Origin: UKL13-3 sp964392775
GTDB taxonomy: Bacteria; Bacteroidota; Bacteroidia; UKL13-3
Length of the DNA stretch: 64,000 nucleotides
Assembly (NCBI GenBank): GCA_964392775.1
Contig: CAYMRD010000003.1
Coordinates: 103,325 to 167,324 of the forward strand
Reading direction: 5' to 3'
The notes below the pieces were generated by a model that was given only the letters and a program-made list of their open reading frames with translations, did not search any database and was not told the DNA's origin. Position 1 is the stretch's first letter. Every line of letters begins with the position of its first letter. A program made the translations under genes and the position numbers. Below, piece by piece: positions 63,728 to 64,000 of this stretch.

Positions 63728-63882
63728 ACAAACCCTGAATCAGCCTTTCGGCAGATTAGCCCTGCCGTATTATCGGTATCCGGTTTTTACATGGTGTTCT
63801 TACGGTGCATGTCCTCTGGCTGATTTCTAAAAATTCTTTCACACCAACGTTATAATAAATGTAAATGTCCTATACATACAAA

Positions 63883-63915
63883 AAAGCCGCTAAGAATTAA
63901 TTTCTTAGCGGCTTT
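63883..63915. terminator. Bidirectional terminator near the right edge
   Basis: Perfect 14-bp stem (63883-63896 with 63902-63915) around TTAAT, with A- and T-runs on each side. The region 63728-63882 before it shows no gene. Confidence 0.88.
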
Positions 63916-63972
63916 ATCTATAATCTCAATTGTATTAGGCTTCTCCCTCCTGTTTTGTGCGGTAGTCCCGGA

Positions 63973-64000
63973 TCATCGTCTGTCCCCCTTGGTTTTACTA
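63973..64000 (-). CDS. Possible C-terminal end of a gene entering from the right
   Basis: A minus-strand frame enters from beyond the window and would end KTKGDRR at a TGA (63973-63975). Fewer than ten codons are visible, so the identity and even the reality of the gene are uncertain. The terminator at 63883 supports transcription from the right. Confidence 0.25.

Overview
The window looks like a chromosomal segment of a Bacteroidota bacterium. Evidence: two exported proteins end in a type IX secretion (T9SS) type A sorting domain; several genes carry the Bacteroidota -7 promoter element TAnnTTTG close to the start codon and lack a Shine-Dalgarno sequence; FeoA/FeoB, RbfA, LpxH, MenF and a DUF6427-type membrane protein have Bacteroidota-like forms; lipoprotein leaders and LytTR two-component genes are frequent. 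No rRNA, tRNA, CRISPR array, transposase or phage gene was recognised.

Layout. 0-7.2 kb: end of a membrane protein, an outer-membrane porin, and a tripartite RND efflux operon. 7.2-9.8 kb: repeat-rich spacer, then feoAB (ferrous iron uptake). 9.9-13.5 kb: two glycosyltransferases and an MsbA-like ABC exporter (cell-envelope glycans). 13.5-25.9 kb: housekeeping genes (rbfA, DedA, LolE-like permease, methyltransferase, gltX, B12-binding mutase subunit, enoyl-CoA hydratase, LUD protein, lpxH, prfA, comF, a flavin reductase, a WG-repeat protein). 25.9-30.9 kb: metK, a conserved unknown, uvrA.

31.0-39.0 kb is the most unusual part. Every gene is on the minus strand: an NrfD quinol-type membrane protein, a four-cluster periplasmic ferredoxin, a class I cytochrome c, a membrane-anchored Ig-like protein, a mini Tat protein, an outer-membrane beta-barrel, a lipoprotein with a CX4CH heme-like motif, exported ankyrin proteins and a T9SS-secreted protein with two nearly identical DOMON-like (candidate heme b) domains. 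There is no molybdopterin catalytic subunit. Together they suggest a route from the quinone pool across the periplasm to the cell surface; that function is inference.

39.0-40.5 kb is a gene graveyard (dihydrofolate reductase-family, histidine kinase and Omp85-type remnants), with a 77-bp insertion flanked by an 8-bp direct repeat. 40.5-64 kb returns to single-copy genes: an acyltransferase-like membrane protein, a large PNGase F-like T9SS protein, MltF, aquaporin, HflX, a LiaF-DUF4288-LytS-LytTR stress module, prolyl oligopeptidase, a phosphatase, a hybrid histidine kinase, a thioesterase plus MenF (menaquinone), RsmI and GcvH.

A second theme is dispersed non-coding repeats in the spacers (7.2, 39.4, 41.8, 47.0, 51.6, 61.4 and 63.1 kb). 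In at least two places repeat DNA appears to have been absorbed into reading frames (the linker of the gene at 21773 and the C-terminus of rsmI).
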